From NCBI GenBank assembly GCA_964619935.1, contig CAZUGO010000029.1, positions 1-52,663 on the forward strand: a DNA stretch of 52,663 nucleotides. The letters run 5' to 3'. The stretch comes from CAZUGO01 sp964619935. Its GTDB lineage: Bacteria; Planctomycetota; Phycisphaerae; UBA1845; CAIVHJ01. The translations under genes were made by a program, and so were the position numbers. Under the pieces are notes generated by a model. It saw only the letters and a program-made list of their open reading frames with translations. It made no database searches and was not told where the DNA came from. Positions 50,768 to 52,663 of the stretch are shown here, in pieces (the first letter of the stretch is position 1; the number at the start of each line of letters is the position of its first letter).

Positions 50768-51516
50768 CGGTTCAGCAGGTCCTTAATGGCCTGTACCGTG
50801 GCGGCACGGCTGGCCTTGGCGATGGAGTCGGTCAAGGGGATGTTCTTGGGGCAGACCTCGACGCAGTTCTGGGCGTTGCCGCAGTCGGTGATGCCGCCGG
50901 GCCCCATGATGGCCGCCAGTCGTTCAGCGGCGTCGAACTTCCCTGTCGGATGGGCGTTGAAGTAGACCACCTGGCTGACGGCGGCCGGCCCGATGAAGTC
51001 GCTGTCCGGCCCGAACTGCGGGCAGGCTTCGACGCAGCAGCCGCAGGTCATGCACTCGGACAGCGGGTAGGCCAGCTCCTGGTTGTCGGGAGATTGCCGC
51101 GGCCCCGGCCCCTTGTCGTAGTAGCCGTCGACCGTGATCCATCCTTTGATGCGCTTGAGGCTGTCGAACATGGCCCGCCGATCGACAAACAGGTCACGCA
51201 GCACCGGGAACTTGGACATCGGCTCCAGTGTGATGGCATCGGCATTCTGCAGGAGGTCGTCCACCAGTGCGGAGCACGCCTGCCGGACGCGGCCGTTGAT
51301 CAGCATGGTGCACGAGCCGCAGACTTCCTCCAGGCACGCCACTTCGTGGACCACCGGGGTGGTCGGAATCCGATGGGTGGTTACCGGACGGGCGGCAATG
51401 TGCTGCAGGCAGGTGGTGACGTTCATGCCCGGTTCGCGGGCGACCTCGAAGGTCTCCCAGTAGGAGGCACTGTCCGGGCGGTCCTGGCGTTTGATCTTGA
51501 GTGTGACCTGATTCAT
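50764..51516 (-). CDS. sdhB: Succinate dehydrogenase/fumarate reductase iron-sulfur subunit
   Basis: This 250-residue subunit carries the three clusters of complex II: the [2Fe-2S] ligands Cys61, 66, 69 and 81 (ACLEEVCGSC and QAC), the [4Fe-4S] set around ECMTCGCCVEACP (155-165) and the [3Fe-4S]/second set in CGNAQNCVEVCPKNIP (212-222). It passes electrons from the flavoprotein to the membrane quinone. The order sdhA-sdhB with a 21-base gap and a Bacillus-like SdhB suggests an sdhCAB operon whose first gene lies right of the window. Confidence 0.95.
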   Translation of the reverse strand: MNQVTLKIKRQDRPDSASYWETFEVAREPGMNVTTCLQHIAARPVTTHRIPTTPVVHEVACLEEVCGSCTMLINGRVRQACSALVDDLLQNADAITLEPMSKFPVLRDLFVDRRAMFDSLKRIKGWITVDGYYDKGPGPRQSPDNQELAYPLSECMTCGCCVEACPQFGPDSDFIGPAAVSQVVYFNAHPTGKFDAAERLAAIMGPGGITDCGNAQNCVEVCPKNIPLTDSIAKASRAATVQAIKDLLNR

Positions 51517-51537
51517 GCTGCTGAACCTTCTGAGCGG

Positions 51538-52663
51538 TCAGGCCGGGATCTTGCTGCCCGCGGCCGCCGCCTGAGGGGTGTCGCGACCACTCGCGGCCCG
51601 GGCGGCCGAATACTCGTCCCGCCAGACTTGTTCGATGATCTCGGCCCCCTTGAGTCCGTAGGTTCGCGGGCGAACCGGAATCAGTGAGGTGTCCACGTCC
51701 ACATAACTGACGTCAGGCCCGTCGGGCCGATATTCCGCGATGGTGGTCTTGAGCCACTTGCGGTTCTTCTCCTGGAACGCCTGGCACCAGGCTTCGGCTT
51801 GTGTGCGCAGCTTACCGGGTTCATCGGCATCCGGGGCGGTGATGTCGAATTCGGGTTTGTAGTGGGCTCCGCGGCATTCGTCGCGCAGCAGGGCTCCTTT
51901 GGCAATCACCTTGGCCAGATCGATCATGTCGCCCAAGGCCCGAGCGAAGCTGAGATTCTGGTTGGTCCAATCGCTCTTGTCGGCCAGGCCGACGTTCTGG
52001 TAGCGCCGGCCCAGTTCGTCGAGGGTGTCGACCAGGGCGGCGAGATCCCGGTTGTTGCGGACCACGGTGCAGGCCCGGGTCATCTCCAGGCCCAGTTCCT
52101 GGTGCAGGGCGTAAGGGTTCTCGGTTCCGTTGCTGCGGATCAGGCGGTCGCACTGTTCGCGGTGGCGGCGGGCCTCCTGATCGAGCAGTGCGGCGGGAGC
52201 CTCGCCGCCACCCTTGCTGTTGCGGAGCAGGGCCTGGACCGCGGGGGCCGCGATCAGCCCGCTGAAGATGCAGCTCAGCAGCGAGTTGGCCCCCAGCCGG
52301 TTCGCTCCGTGGTATTGGTAGTCGCACTCGCCGATGGCGTACAGGCCGGGGATGTTCGTCTGCTGGTTGCGGGGCGAGCCGATGGCCAGCCGCCCCTCGG
52401 CGGTCCGTTCGTAGTCGGCCCACAGGCCCCCCATCGAATAGTGCACGGCCGGAAAGATCTTCATCGGCACCCGTCGCGGATCAACTCCCTGGAACTTCTC
52501 ATAGATGCTGAGAATGCCGCCCAGCTTCAAGTCGAGCTCTGCGCGCGGAATGTGCGTCAGATCGAGGTACACGCACTGCTTGTCCTGCTCGACGCTCAAG
52601 CCCTCGTTGACGCAGATGTTGTAGATCTCCCGGGTGGCGATGTCGCGCGGCACCAGGTTGCCG
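51538..52663 (-). CDS. sdhA: Succinate dehydrogenase flavoprotein subunit, 3' part
   Basis: The open frame runs off the right edge, so only the C-terminal 375 or so residues are seen and the FAD-binding N-terminus is missing. Visible parts are the substrate-site motif FPAVHYSMGGLWAD, IPGLYAIGECDYQYHGANRLGANSLL (FAD and catalytic region), and the C-terminal helical domain with LLRDECRGAHYKPEFD. It oxidises succinate to fumarate (or the reverse) in the cytoplasm-facing part of complex II. sdhB follows after 21 bases. The first in-window GTG is inside the gene and is not its start. Confidence 0.93.
   Translation of the reverse strand, partial: GNLVPRDIATREIYNICVNEGLSVEQDKQCVYLDLTHIPRAELDLKLGGILSIYEKFQGVDPRRVPMKIFPAVHYSMGGLWADYERTAEGRLAIGSPRNQQTNIPGLYAIGECDYQYHGANRLGANSLLSCIFSGLIAAPAVQALLRNSKGGGEAPAALLDQEARRHREQCDRLIRSNGTENPYALHQELGLEMTRACTVVRNNRDLAALVDTLDELGRRYQNVGLADKSDWTNQNLSFARALGDMIDLAKVIAKGALLRDECRGAHYKPEFDITAPDADEPGKLRTQAEAWCQAFQEKNRKWLKTTIAEYRPDGPDVSYVDVDTSLIPVRPRTYGLKGAEIIEQVWRDEYSAARAASGRDTPQAAAAGSKIPA

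Overview
The window looks like chromosomal DNA of a planctomycete, most likely of the class Phycisphaerae (inference). The reasons are high G+C, secreted beta-helix and lectin proteins that end in planctomycete-type dockerin repeats, an ECF sigma factor beside a Ser/Thr kinase with a large sensor half, a CRTAC1-like protein, and many genes with weak or absent Shine-Dalgarno sequences. The centre of the window is the replication-origin neighbourhood: dnaA, dnaN, a DciA-like gene and gyrB in a row on the + strand.

Layout. 0-2 kb: a ParD/ParE toxin-antitoxin pair with a perfect palindrome in its promoter, then a 3' stub of a sensor histidine kinase in front of an intact NarL-type response regulator. 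2.3-3.9 kb: a di-haem MauG/CcpA-like cytochrome. 4.1-9.9 kb: a 1920-residue secreted mosaic protein. 10.2-13.9 kb: an ECF sigma factor and a 975-residue protein joining a Hanks-type kinase, one membrane helix and a family-5 peptide-binding domain; this is the most unusual gene here. 14-18 kb: two small lipoproteins (one a GDSL hydrolase) and a NatAB-like ABC exporter. 18-26 kb: mostly minus-strand genes (aldehyde dehydrogenase with rhomboid, class III aminotransferase, ThyX, VKOR-DsbA fusion, membrane protein) plus a two-module QueD/PTPS protein on the + strand.

26-36 kb: dnaA-dnaN-dciA-gyrB, then an S41 protease, TsaD, LarB and NnrD, mostly overlapping or closely spaced. recF is absent from this block. 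Gene orientation switches at about 26.06-26.52 kb, as expected at an origin. 36-41 kb: a Gly-rich secreted protein, a 154-bp array of seven 22-bp AT-rich direct repeats with internal dyad symmetry, PilT, a coiled-coil membrane protein, and a secreted protein with a hydrophobic/Arg-rich tail. 41.3-44.5 kb: two paralogous secreted proteins, each with the same leader and the same terminator hairpin, flanking a lectin-dockerin protein. 44.7-48.9 kb: CRTAC1-like and VIT-VWA proteins. 48.9-52.7 kb (minus strand): sdhA (cut by the window end), sdhB, a transglutaminase-like protein and a lipoprotein in one tightly overlapped operon.

How the genes may work together: dnaA, dnaN, DciA, gyrB and thyX serve DNA replication. 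The ECF/kinase pair looks like a signalling unit in which an extracytoplasmic peptide-binding domain would feed a cytoplasmic kinase (inference). Many of the remaining genes encode exported or surface proteins. No tRNA, rRNA, CRISPR or insertion sequence was recognised.
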